From positions 83,038-147,037 of the forward strand of contig CANGUG010000007.1 of the NCBI GenBank assembly GCA_947457075.1: 64,000 nucleotides of DNA, in the 5' to 3' direction. The notes under the pieces are model-generated. The model was not told the origin of the DNA, ran no database searches, and was given only the letters and a program-made list of their open reading frames with translations. This document shows positions 1 to 8,879 of this stretch, piece by piece (the stretch's first letter is position 1; the number at the start of each line of letters is the position of its first letter). The position numbers were made by a program, and so were the translations under genes. Source of the stretch: Bacteroidota bacterium (GTDB lineage Bacteria; Bacteroidota; Bacteroidia; Chitinophagales; Chitinophagaceae).

Positions 1-223
1 ATACTTCATTGCGGTTGTCTTGAATAGAATGTCCGAAAATTTCAATATTGCCACTTGTAGGATGTATCAGCGATAATAACATTCGAATAGTAGTGCTCTT
101 ACCTGATCCATTTTGTCCTAAAAATCCAAATACCTGGCCCTCCTGTACCTCAAAACTAAGGCCGTCCACCGCTTTAAGGGCGCCAAAATGTTTACTTACA
201 TTATTTACATGAATCACCGACAT
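1..223 (-). CDS. ABC transporter ATP-binding protein, N-terminal part
   Basis: Partial gene: the ATG is at 221-223 on the minus strand and the frame stays open to the window edge, giving about 74 residues. The product starts MSVIHVNNVSKHFGALKAVD and carries a Walker A motif GQNGSGKST at about residues 36-44, followed by an IHPTSG segment typical of multidrug/Na+/gliding-type ABC ATPases. It would be the nucleotide-binding subunit of an ABC exporter at the inner membrane. The permease partner must lie outside the window. It follows the terminator of the atp operon, so it is probably transcribed separately. The substrate cannot be judged. Confidence 0.85.
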   Translation of the reverse strand, partial: MSVIHVNNVSKHFGALKAVDGLSFEVQEGQVFGFLGQNGSGKSTTIRMLLSLIHPTSGNIEIFGHSIQDNRNEV

Positions 224-234
224 ACCATAATAAC

Positions 235-264
235 AAAAAACCCTGAACTTAGTTCAGGGTTTTT
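235..264 (-). terminator. Intrinsic terminator after atpA
   Basis: A perfect 8-bp stem (CCCTGAAC at 241-248, GTTCAGGG at 252-259) with a 3-base loop is flanked by six A on the left and five T on the right. Read on the minus strand it ends in a T-run and lies 18 bases after the atpA stop. It separates the ATP synthase operon from the next minus-strand gene and can act in both directions. Confidence 0.85.
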
Positions 265-281
265 AAATATAAACTGTTGTA

Positions 282-1859
282 CTATTTGTATTGAGGTATC
301 AAGCTATTTGCTAAATCTACCATTTGTTTTAATCCGTCTTCAGGTAAATTGCCTTTTTTGAACTCAGCCAATACATTTGGCAATTTGTTGGTCATTTCTA
401 ACAAGAAATGATCTTCAAACGCTTTTACGTTTTTAACTGCTACTTCTTTCAATAAACCTTGTGTACCCAAGTAAATAATTGCTACTTGTTTTTCCACAGT
501 AAATGGAGTGTATTGAGCTTGCTTTAAGATTTCTACGTTTCTAGCACCTTTATCAATTACGTTTTTAGTCGCTGGATCCAAGTCACCACCAAACTTAGAG
601 AAGGCCTCTAATTCACGGTATAAGGCTTGGTCTAATTTTAAAGTACCAGATACTTTTTTCATGGACTTAATTTGCGCATTACCACCCACACGACTTACAG
701 AGATACCCACGTTGATCGCTGGACGAATACCTGCGTTGAACAAGTTACCTTCCAAGAAAATTTGTCCGTCGGTAATGGAGATTACGTTGGTTGGGATATA
801 CGCAGATACGTCACCTGCTTGCGTTTCAATAATCGGCAATGCTGTTAAGGATCCACCGCCTTTTACCAAATGCTTGATAGAAGCTGGTAAGTCATTCATG
901 TTTTTAGCGATCTCATCGTTGGCAATTACTTTCGCAGCACGCTCTAATAAACGACTATGTAAGTAGAATACATCCCCTGGATAAGCCTCACGACCTGGCG
1001 GACGACGTAATAACAATGAAACCTCACGATAAGCCACCGCTTGCTTTGATAAGTCATCAAATACGATTAATGCTGGTTTACCACAATCACGGAAAAACTC
1101 ACCCACTGCTGCACCCGCAAATGGAGCGTAGAATTGTTGAGGAGCTGGATCCGCTGCAGAAGCTGCCACGATAGTTGTATAAGCCATCGCACCATTATCC
1201 TCTAATGTTTTCATCACACCGGCAATAGTAGAAGCTTTTTGACCAATCGCAACATATATACAATATACAGGTTGACCTGCATCGTAGAATTCTTTTTGAT
1301 TGATAATGGTATCCACACAAATGGCTGTTTTACCAGTTTGACGGTCACCAATAACCAATTCACGTTGTCCACGTCCAATAGGAATCATCGCATCGATTGC
1401 TTTGATACCCGTTTGTAATGGCTCTTTTACAGGCTCACGGAAAATTACCCCTGGTGCTTTACGCTCCAATGGCATTTCATACAATTCACCTTTAATTGGA
1501 CCTTTACCATCAATAGGTTCACCCAACATATTAATAACACGACCTACTAAACCATCACCTACTTTAATAGATGCGATCTGGCCAGTTCTTTTTACTTTGT
1601 CTCCTTCTTTAATAGCCTTGCTATCACCCATCATTACCACACCCACATTGTCTTCTTCCAAGTTCAAAGCAATTGCTTTTACACCGTTTTCAAACTCCAC
1701 CAATTCACCACTGCTCACACCATTTAATCCATATACACGAGCAATACCATCACCCACTTGTAATACGGTACCTACTTCTTCTAAATCAGCACTTGCATTA
1801 AAGTTGCTTAATTGCTGTCTAAGAATCGCTGATATTTCATCCGGCTTAATGTCCACCAT
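282..1859 (-). CDS. atpA: ATP synthase F1 subunit alpha
   Basis: 525 residues, the usual length of F1 alpha. It forms the non-catalytic nucleotide-binding subunit of the alpha3beta3 hexamer on the cytoplasmic side. Visible features are the N-terminal beta-barrel domain (about 25-95), the P-loop GDRQTGKT at 171-178, and the conserved SVSRVGG segment near 385-392 that supplies the arginine finger. It is the last gene of the minus-strand block atpB-E-F-H-A, 26 bases after atpH, and is followed by an intrinsic terminator. No atpG follows, although atpG is the usual neighbour in bacterial atp operons. Confidence 0.98.
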   Translation of the reverse strand: MVDIKPDEISAILRQQLSNFNASADLEEVGTVLQVGDGIARVYGLNGVSSGELVEFENGVKAIALNLEEDNVGVVMMGDSKAIKEGDKVKRTGQIASIKVGDGLVGRVINMLGEPIDGKGPIKGELYEMPLERKAPGVIFREPVKEPLQTGIKAIDAMIPIGRGQRELVIGDRQTGKTAICVDTIINQKEFYDAGQPVYCIYVAIGQKASTIAGVMKTLEDNGAMAYTTIVAASAADPAPQQFYAPFAGAAVGEFFRDCGKPALIVFDDLSKQAVAYREVSLLLRRPPGREAYPGDVFYLHSRLLERAAKVIANDEIAKNMNDLPASIKHLVKGGGSLTALPIIETQAGDVSAYIPTNVISITDGQIFLEGNLFNAGIRPAINVGISVSRVGGNAQIKSMKKVSGTLKLDQALYRELEAFSKFGGDLDPATKNVIDKGARNVEILKQAQYTPFTVEKQVAIIYLGTQGLLKEVAVKNVKAFEDHFLLEMTNKLPNVLAEFKKGNLPEDGLKQMVDLANSLIPQYK

Positions 1860-1885
1860 AAAATGCTATTTTAATAAATGATAAT

Positions 1886-2446
1886 TTAAAGTTTTCCTAT
1901 GTATTCGTTGCTTAAAAATTGTTTCTTAATATCTCTTAAGTCTCTAGCGATACTTGCATCTACCAAGTTGTTGTTGAACTCCAATACAAAACCACCAATT
2001 AAGGCGTCGTCTGTCTTAGTTGTCAATTCAACTGTAGCAAATTTAGTTTCTGCTTTCACTTTATCTTCAATTGACTTTTTTAATTCAGCCCCTACTTCAA
2101 CAGCAGTTGTTAAAGTCACTTGGTGAATTCCTTTTAATTCGTTGTATTGCTCAATAAAGGCTGTAGCCATTTCTGGCAAATCGCGCTCTCTTCCTTTTTT
2201 CACCAACAAAACGGTAAATGAATTGGTAAGCACGCTTACTTTATCCTTAGTCACCGAATTGATAATGCTATTTTTTTGATCTGCATTGATGATTGGACTA
2301 CGCAACAAATTCACAAACTCGCTACTTGCATGGCAAACAGCTTGTAAATATTTCATATCGGCATATACTACTTCCAATTGACCTTGCTCTTGAGCAAGCC
2401 CTAGTAAGCTTTTTGCGTATCTACCTGCTAAACGTGCGTTCGACAT
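1886..2446 (-). CDS. atpH: ATP synthase F1 subunit delta
   Basis: 186 residues, typical of the delta/OSCP family, which links the top of F1 alpha3beta3 to the b-subunit stalk. The N-terminal helical domain begins with ARLAGRYAKSLLGLA, a characteristic opening, and the C-terminal part ends with DASIARDLRDIKKQF, matching the conserved end of the family. It lies 6 bases after atpF and 26 bases before atpA, so it is co-transcribed with both. Confidence 0.96.
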   Translation of the reverse strand: MSNARLAGRYAKSLLGLAQEQGQLEVVYADMKYLQAVCHASSEFVNLLRSPIINADQKNSIINSVTKDKVSVLTNSFTVLLVKKGRERDLPEMATAFIEQYNELKGIHQVTLTTAVEVGAELKKSIEDKVKAETKFATVELTTKTDDALIGGFVLEFNNNLVDASIARDLRDIKKQFLSNEYIGKL

Positions 2447-2452
2447 TTTTTA

Positions 2453-2962
2453 TTAATTTAATTTAACACCATCTGCCAATTGCTTAATGTAGCTTTCTTG
2501 ATCGGCTTTATTAGACAATTCTTTTCTTAATACTTTTTCGGCGACTTCAACCACTAATGCACCTACTTGATTTTTTACTTCAGTCAATGCGGCATTTTTT
2601 TGTTGCGTAATAGCTAATTGTGCATCTGCTAAAATTCTGTCATACTCTGACTTAGCTTTATCTTTTGCGTCAGCTACCATTTTCTCAGAAGCTTCTTTTG
2701 CCTCTTTAATCAACACCGCTCTTTCTTCACGGGCTTTCGCCAACAATGCTTCGTTTTCATTTTGCATGGCAGTGATTTCCGCTTTCATTTTGTCTGCCTT
2801 TAACAAAGCTTCTTCAATACCGCTTTCACGTTCATTGATGGCTTTGATAATGGGCTTCCATGCAAACTTGCCTAATACTACTAGTAAAAGCAAAAAAGCA
2901 ATGGTATTCCAAAATACTAATCCAATATCTGGGAGTACTAAAGGGTTTATTTCTAATAACAT
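2453..2962 (-). CDS. atpF: ATP synthase F0 subunit b
   Basis: 169 residues. A single membrane segment near residues 12-33 (LVFWNTIAFLLLLVVLGKFA) is followed by a long charged alpha-helical coiled coil rich in A, K and E (about 40-150). This is the architecture of the b subunit, which dimerises to form the peripheral stalk of F1F0 ATP synthase. It sits between atpE and atpH. The 146-base gap to atpE holds a terminator-like hairpin. Confidence 0.96.
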   Translation of the reverse strand: MLLEINPLVLPDIGLVFWNTIAFLLLLVVLGKFAWKPIIKAINERESGIEEALLKADKMKAEITAMQNENEALLAKAREERAVLIKEAKEASEKMVADAKDKAKSEYDRILADAQLAITQQKNAALTEVKNQVGALVVEVAEKVLRKELSNKADQESYIKQLADGVKLN

Positions 2963-3033
2963 AAGGATCTTATTATCGATTATAAATTTCTTCTTTTTTC
3001 AGTTCTATTGATACAGTTTTTTCAACTTAAAAA

Positions 3034-3067
3034 TTATAGGCCCATCGCCCTGTGCTAGGGCCTATAA
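3034..3067 (-). terminator. Terminator-like hairpin between atpE and atpF
   Basis: A perfect 10-bp inverted repeat (TTATAGGCCC at 3034-3043 and GGGCCTATAA at 3058-3067) has a 14-base loop and begins 41 bases after the atpE stop. On the minus strand it is followed by a short T-run. It may act as a partial terminator or as a 3'-end stabiliser for atpE mRNA. The structure is visible directly; the role is inferred. Confidence 0.6.
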
Positions 3068-3108
3068 TAAGTTTCGAAATCTTGTCTAGGACAAAATTCC
3101 AACATGGA

Positions 3109-3342
<234 letters not shown>

Positions 3343-3368
3343 TTATTGAAAAAATCTTTAAAATATTT

Positions 3369-4532
3369 TTAGTGATGTGCTAAATCTTTATGTTCTCCAT
3401 GCCCTTCCTCATGATGATGGTGCTCCTCGGTAGCCATGCCAATATACATTGCAGCCAACATCGTAAAAATGAAGGCTTGTAAAAATGCAACCAACAACTC
3501 AATCATGCCAATGAACACTGCAAATGGAACTGCAATCGCAGAAGCAAAAACAGTTTTGAATATAAAAATTAAACAAATCAAACTTAATACGAGAATGTGG
3601 CCTGCAGTAATGTTTGCGAATAAACGAATCATTAAGGAGATAGGCTTGGTGAATACCCCGATTAACTCGATAGGTGCTAAGAACAATTTCATGCTCCAAT
3701 GCATCCCTGGCATCCAGAAAATGTGTTCCCAATAGCTTTTGTTCGCGCTCAAATTCACCACGATAAATACGAAAACAGCTAATGTCATCGTAAATGCAAT
3801 GTTACCACTCACATTCGCTCCACCTGGGAAGAAAGGAATTAATCCTAAAAAGTTATTGATCAAAATCAAAAAGAAAATTGTTAACAAGAAAGGCAAGTAC
3901 TTACCCGCTTTCTTTGCACCAATATTTGGAATAGCTACCTCGTCTCTTACAAACAAAATGATAGGTTCCATGAAAGATTGTAAACCTTTCGGTGCAGAAG
4001 TAACCCCTCTTTTTTTGTAGGCTGCAGCTGAACTTAACAATACCACCAATAAAATAAATACAGAAACAAATAAACTTGCTACGTTCTTGGTAATTGACAA
4101 ATCCCATAATTGCTTATTGGCTTCCTTGTCCTCATTGCCATTGGCATCTACTATTTTTAATTTGCCCTCAATTAATTTGTAATCAAAATTTCCTTTGTAC
4201 ACCGCTGGCTCATGATGTTCATCCATTAATTTTTCAGAAGAGAAAAATTCAAAGCCTTTGTTTGTTTTTACAATCACTGGCAAGTGAATTGAGGTGTGTC
4301 CCCATAAATGCCAACTATGATCGTCTTTAATGTGCTCTAAAATAGTTTCAGTTACATTGAATGCTTCTTCTTTTTTAGCACCATGCTCGGTTGAAGGCTG
4401 TTCCTGAGTGGCTACTCCATTCGAATCCACCGCTACTGCCTTATTTTCGTTCGCCAAAAGCGAGGTAGAAAATAACAATGCAAATAGGCCAAAACTCACT
4501 ACCAGCAAAGATTTTATGCGACTACAACTCAT
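3369..4532 (-). CDS. atpB: ATP synthase F0 subunit a
   Basis: 387 residues from the chosen ATG; an upstream in-frame ATG at 4586 would add 18 residues. The start at 4532 is preferred because it gives a clean signal peptide (MSCSRIKSLLVV...LLANE). A long non-membrane N-terminal extension of roughly 130 residues precedes the five or so membrane helices, as is common in Bacteroidota a subunits. The proton-path arginine lies in ISLMIRLFAN. The C-terminal end is histidine-rich (EEHHHHEEGHGEHKDLAHH). It is the first gene of the minus-strand atp operon. Confidence 0.95.
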   Translation of the reverse strand: MSCSRIKSLLVVSFGLFALLFSTSLLANENKAVAVDSNGVATQEQPSTEHGAKKEEAFNVTETILEHIKDDHSWHLWGHTSIHLPVIVKTNKGFEFFSSEKLMDEHHEPAVYKGNFDYKLIEGKLKIVDANGNEDKEANKQLWDLSITKNVASLFVSVFILLVVLLSSAAAYKKRGVTSAPKGLQSFMEPIILFVRDEVAIPNIGAKKAGKYLPFLLTIFFLILINNFLGLIPFFPGGANVSGNIAFTMTLAVFVFIVVNLSANKSYWEHIFWMPGMHWSMKLFLAPIELIGVFTKPISLMIRLFANITAGHILVLSLICLIFIFKTVFASAIAVPFAVFIGMIELLVAFLQAFIFTMLAAMYIGMATEEHHHHEEGHGEHKDLAHH

Positions 4533-4663
4533 AACTATCTTAAAATTTGCGGCAAAGATAGGAATAAAGCGGCTTAAAATCAGCAATTATGCATAGAATC
4601 TTGAGGGGGAGATAGAAAAAAGTATTAAAAATTAAGTCATTGAAAATCAGTTAGTTGCATAAT

Positions 4664-6469
4664 TTACGCCTCCTTTTTCTGGACAAATTGCATTTCAATC
4701 AGGTCGGCATAAAATCCACTCAATTGCATTAGCTCCTGATGTGTGCCCATTTCCTTGATTTCGCCCTTGTCTAAAACTATAATTTTATTGGCTTTTCGGA
4801 TGGTGGACAACCTATGTGCAATCACAATGGAAGTACGTCCTTGAATCAAGGCATCGATGGCCTGTTCAATAAGCTGCTCACTTTCGGTATCAATACTAGA
4901 AGTAGCTTCATCTAAGATTAAAATAGATGGATTATAAAGAAGGGCACGAATAAAACTCAATAATTGGCGCTGCCCTAAACTTAAAGTGGCTCCTCTTTCC
5001 ATTACATGGTAATCATACCCCCCTGGCAATTGCATGATAAAGTCATGCATGCCAATCATTTTAGCTGCTTCATGCACCTGCTGCTGCTTGATTGCTGGAT
5101 TGCGTAAAGTAATATTATCATAAACCGATCCAGAAAATAAAAATACATCCTGCAACACAACACCCACCGATCCCCTAAGTCGGTCCAAAGTATATGACTC
5201 AATAGGATGGCCATCTAATAGTATCGCACCCGATTGATAAGGATACAAACGATTCAAAATACTAATGATAGAGGTTTTCCCGCTACCGGTATGTCCTACC
5301 AAAGCCACTGTTTCGCCTGCAGCCACCTTAAAATCAATGTCTTTTAATACCCACTGTGGTTCCTGATAAGCAAATTTTACTTTCTTAAATTCTATTGCTC
5401 CATGAATATGCTCAGGTGCATAAACACCATCGTTGATTGTTACATCGGTATTATCCAAAATTTTAAATACACGCTCGGCCGCAACCATGCCCATTTGTAA
5501 CACATTGAATTTGTCTGCAATCATACGAAGGGGGCGAAAGATTTGGTTGAGGAATAAAATAAAAGCCACCAACATGCCTGCATCCAATGATTGCCCTGCT
5601 ACCCACCACACAATTAAACCAATGCTCAATGCCAATACCACTTCCACTACCGGAAAGAAAACCGAATAGGCAAATATGGCTTTGATATTCGCTTGCTTAT
5701 GTTGTTCATTAATTTTGGTGAACTTTTGCATTTCTTTTTCTTCTGCAGCAAATGCCTGCACTACCTGCATTCCAGAAATATGTTCTTGTACAAAAGCATT
5801 TAAAGCGGCAACGGCATTACGTACTTGTATAAAACTTTTATTTACACTCTCCTTAAAGTAATAAGTAGCCACTATCATAATTGGGAAAGGAATTAGGCAA
5901 ATTAATGTCAGCTGCCAATTAATTACAAACATGGTAACAAGTGTAACTACAATAGTAAGTAAATCGGCTAAAATTGGAATTAATCCATCTGAAAAAATAT
6001 CATTGATACTTTCAATATCATTGATGGTTCGAGTGGTTAAAGTGCCAATAGGTGTTTTATCAAATTGACGCATTTCCCAATGCATAATTTTATCATACAC
6101 CTTGTTACGCAAATCCCTAATGACTTGTTGTCCCAACCATGCCATTCCAAAGGTGAAAAAAAAGCGAAGCATGGTTTCAACAATGATAAACCCCACTTGA
6201 AAAATTGTGATGGCAATCACTAATTTAATCACGGAAGCCATTGCCCCAGTTGGCAAAAACCATTGAAGCCAAATGGGCAAAGTCACCATTTTCCCAATGG
6301 CAATATTAACCGTTGATTGAATTAAATAAGGCCTAACCGGAGTGGAGAAAGCAAGTACAATTGACAACAATACATTCGCCCAAAAAATAAACCGATACGG
6401 TTTTACAAATGAGAAAACTCTTTTTAGAATCGTAATTTTTAGGGTAGGCTTAGGCGAAGTGGTCGACAT
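4664..6469 (-). CDS. ABC transporter, fused permease/ATPase (MsbA/multidrug type)
   Basis: 601 residues, the normal size of a half-transporter. Six membrane helices occupy about residues 25-320. The ATPase domain follows with Walker A GHTGSGKTS, a signature LSLGQRQ (serine-leucine instead of the commoner SGG), Walker B ILILDEATS and the switch histidine in IAHRLST. It should work as a homo- or heterodimer exporting lipids or drugs across the inner membrane; the substrate is unknown. It stands alone, divergent from the rel gene across a 73-base intergenic region. Confidence 0.93.
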   Translation of the reverse strand: MSTTSPKPTLKITILKRVFSFVKPYRFIFWANVLLSIVLAFSTPVRPYLIQSTVNIAIGKMVTLPIWLQWFLPTGAMASVIKLVIAITIFQVGFIIVETMLRFFFTFGMAWLGQQVIRDLRNKVYDKIMHWEMRQFDKTPIGTLTTRTINDIESINDIFSDGLIPILADLLTIVVTLVTMFVINWQLTLICLIPFPIMIVATYYFKESVNKSFIQVRNAVAALNAFVQEHISGMQVVQAFAAEEKEMQKFTKINEQHKQANIKAIFAYSVFFPVVEVVLALSIGLIVWWVAGQSLDAGMLVAFILFLNQIFRPLRMIADKFNVLQMGMVAAERVFKILDNTDVTINDGVYAPEHIHGAIEFKKVKFAYQEPQWVLKDIDFKVAAGETVALVGHTGSGKTSIISILNRLYPYQSGAILLDGHPIESYTLDRLRGSVGVVLQDVFLFSGSVYDNITLRNPAIKQQQVHEAAKMIGMHDFIMQLPGGYDYHVMERGATLSLGQRQLLSFIRALLYNPSILILDEATSSIDTESEQLIEQAIDALIQGRTSIVIAHRLSTIRKANKIIVLDKGEIKEMGTHQELMQLSGFYADLIEMQFVQKKEA

Positions 6470-6500
6470 AGTGGTGCAAAGTTACATTATCTGTTTGTTG

Positions 6501-6534
6501 TTTGTTAAAATCCTATCCCTTTTACGTATTTTCG
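6501..6534 (+). promoter_or_regulatory. Probable promoter of the rel gene
   Basis: TTTG (6501-6504) and TATTTTCG (6527-6534) are separated by 22 bases and resemble the Bacteroidota -33 TTTG / -7 TAnnTTTG promoter, with C for T in the -7 box. The chosen start codon at 6543 is 8 bases after the box, so the leader would be very short. The same 3' half, ATTTTCGTAGTA, recurs upstream of dnaB. Confidence 0.5.
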
Positions 6535-6542
6535 TAGTACCA

Positions 6543-8801
6543 ATGGAGTCTGCACAATTACATATCACCCCCATCGTTAATCCGATATACAATTTAGACG
6601 AAGAACAAGAGAAAAAAGAAATTGTTCGCTTGTACCGTGCTCTTTTGCGTGCATTAAGACCCAAAATTAAAAAAGGAGATAAGGAATTATTAAGAACTGC
6701 CTTTGAAATGGCCACCAACGCGCATAAAACCATGCGTCGAAAAAGTGGAGAGCCATATATTTTTCACCCTATTGCCGTGGCCATGATTTGTGTGGATGAA
6801 ATTGGCTTAGGGGTAAGAAGTACTATTTGTGCTTTGTTGCACGATACAGTGGAGGATACCGATATCACTTTGGATGATATCAAAAGTGAATTTGGAAATG
6901 AGATTGCAAAAATTGTTGATGGTCTTACCAAAATTTCAACGGTCATGGACACCAACAGCAGCCAACAAGCTGAGAATTTCAAAAAAATCTTATTGACTTT
7001 AACCGATGACCCAAGAGTGATATTAATAAAGTTGGCTGACCGATTGCACAATATGCGCACTTTGGATTCCATGAAACAGGAAAAGCAACTTAAAATATCT
7101 TCGGAAACAATTTGGGTTTATGCCCCCTTAGCACATCGCATGGGATTGTACAATATCAAAACAGAATTGGAAGACCTGTCCATGAAGTATTTGGAGTCTG
7201 ATACTTACAAAGAAATTGCAAAAAAATTAGCAGAAACAAAAAGAGAAAGAACAAAATACATCAATGAATTTGTAAGGCCTTTAAAAGACAAATTAACAAA
7301 TGCTGGATTTGATTTTGAAATTTACGGGCGCCCGAAAAGCATTCACTCTATTTGGAACAAAATAAAAAAGAAAGGCGTAAGTTTTGAGGAAGTGTATGAT
7401 TTATTTGCCATTAGGGTTTTATTGGACTCTCCTATTGAAAAAGAAAAGGAAGATTGTTGGAAGGTTTACTCTTTAATTACCGATGAATATTTACCCTCAC
7501 CTGAAAGACTGCGCGATTGGTTAAGTAATCCAAAAAGCAATGGTTACGAAGCACTACATACTACCGTGATGGGGCCACAGGGGAAATGGGTAGAAGTGCA
7601 AATTCGCACTAAGCGAATGAATGAAATTGCAGAAAAAGGTTTGGCAGCCCACTTTAAATACAAGGAAGGCTCCCAAAGTGAGGACCGTTTTGATAAATGG
7701 TTTATGCAAATAAGAGAAGTGTTAGGAAGTCAGGATGAGGGTGGAATTGACTTTTTACAGGATTTTAAAACCTCCTTTTTAGCAGAAGAAATTTATGTAT
7801 ATACTCCTAAGGGAGAAGTAAAAATGTTGCCCACCAACAGTTCGGCATTGGACTTCGCATTTTATATTCATACTGCTATTGGCTCAAAGTGTATTGGTGC
7901 AAAAGTGAACCATAAATTGGTGCCCATTAGCCATAAATTAAGAAGCGGGGACCAAATTGAAATTATTACAAGTAATAAACAAAAGCCTACCGAGGACTGG
8001 TTAAGTAGTGTGGTGACGGCGAAAGCTAAAAACAGCATTAAGGATGCACTACGCGAGGAAAAGAAAACCATTGCGGAAGAGGGAAAATATACTTTACAAA
8101 GAAAATTAGAAGGGATTGGTGCGGTGTACAACACCTATAATGTTGATCAGGTGATGAACTATTACAAGTTAAATAGTCATTTGGATTTATTGTACCGTAT
8201 CGCCACCAAAAATATTGACTTAAAGGAGCTGAAATTATTTCAGGTAGTAGGTGATAAAATTGAAGCCCCTAAACCAGTGGTAGTGCCCACCGAACATGTT
8301 CATGATCCCAATACACAAAAGCAATACCCTAAGAAGGACTCGGAATTAATTATTTTTGGAGAATCAAGTGATCAAATTAAATACACCCTCGCTAAATGTT
8401 GCAACCCCATTCCTGGGGATGACGTATTTGGTTTTGTGAGTACTGGAAAAGGACTCATCATTCATAGGACCACCTGCCCCAATGCAACGCAACTTTTAGC
8501 CAATTATGGTCATAGAGTGGTAAAAACGAAGTGGGCTAAAAATAAAGAAATTTCCTTCCTAACAGGCCTTAGCATCATTGGACTGGATGATGTGGGTGTG
8601 GTGAATAAAATAACCAATATTATAAGTGGGGAGCTTAAAATTAACATTGCTGCATTAACCATTGAATCTCAGGAAGGGTTATTTAAAGGGACCATTAAAG
8701 TTTATGTCCACGACAAGGATGAATTAGAAGAGTTGGTGGATAGAATTAAATCCCTAAATGGCATACAACAAGTTAACAGGTTTGATACCGAAACTGTGTA
8801 A
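6543..8801 (+). CDS. Bifunctional (p)ppGpp synthetase/hydrolase (RelA/SpoT family)
   Basis: 752 residues from the ATG at 6543. The frame stays open further upstream to 6342, but that part lies in the divergent ABC gene and upstream of the -7 box. The order is an HD hydrolase domain (HDTVED at 100-105), a synthetase domain with YGRPKSIHSIWNK and a YDLFAIRVL strand, a TGS domain (IYVYTPKGEVKMLP), a zinc-finger-like conserved cysteine segment (LAKCCNPIPGDD) and a C-terminal ACT domain. The intact HD motif argues for a bifunctional Rel enzyme that makes and degrades the stringent-response alarmone. Bacteroidota usually have one such protein. Confidence 0.95.
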   Translation: MESAQLHITPIVNPIYNLDEEQEKKEIVRLYRALLRALRPKIKKGDKELLRTAFEMATNAHKTMRRKSGEPYIFHPIAVAMICVDEIGLGVRSTICALLHDTVEDTDITLDDIKSEFGNEIAKIVDGLTKISTVMDTNSSQQAENFKKILLTLTDDPRVILIKLADRLHNMRTLDSMKQEKQLKISSETIWVYAPLAHRMGLYNIKTELEDLSMKYLESDTYKEIAKKLAETKRERTKYINEFVRPLKDKLTNAGFDFEIYGRPKSIHSIWNKIKKKGVSFEEVYDLFAIRVLLDSPIEKEKEDCWKVYSLITDEYLPSPERLRDWLSNPKSNGYEALHTTVMGPQGKWVEVQIRTKRMNEIAEKGLAAHFKYKEGSQSEDRFDKWFMQIREVLGSQDEGGIDFLQDFKTSFLAEEIYVYTPKGEVKMLPTNSSALDFAFYIHTAIGSKCIGAKVNHKLVPISHKLRSGDQIEIITSNKQKPTEDWLSSVVTAKAKNSIKDALREEKKTIAEEGKYTLQRKLEGIGAVYNTYNVDQVMNYYKLNSHLDLLYRIATKNIDLKELKLFQVVGDKIEAPKPVVVPTEHVHDPNTQKQYPKKDSELIIFGESSDQIKYTLAKCCNPIPGDDVFGFVSTGKGLIIHRTTCPNATQLLANYGHRVVKTKWAKNKEISFLTGLSIIGLDDVGVVNKITNIISGELKINIAALTIESQEGLFKGTIKVYVHDKDELEELVDRIKSLNGIQQVNRFDTETV

Positions 8802-8809
8802 AACTTAAT

Positions 8810-8833
8810 CCTATTTATATTCGGATAAATAGG
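8810..8833 (+). terminator. Hairpin between rel and purA
   Basis: A perfect 9-bp inverted repeat (CCTATTTAT at 8810-8818, ATAAATAGG at 8825-8833, loop ATTCGG) starts 9 bases after the rel stop. There is no T-run, so termination would be weak. It may instead protect the 3' end of the rel mRNA. Confidence 0.45.
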
Positions 8834-8852
8834 TAATCCTATTCTCAACGCT

Positions 8853-8860
8853 TATTTTTG
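8853..8860 (+). promoter_or_regulatory. -7 box of purA
   Basis: TATTTTTG matches TAnnTTTG exactly and ends 19 bases before the purA ATG. No TTTG is visible at the expected -33 distance. Confidence 0.5.
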
Positions 8861-8879
8861 TGTCCTCAAACAATCATTT

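Noticed and set aside
6342..6542. Upstream extension of the rel frame by 67 codons
   Set aside because: It runs through the divergent ABC gene and the predicted promoter, and the extra residues are not typical of Rel proteins.
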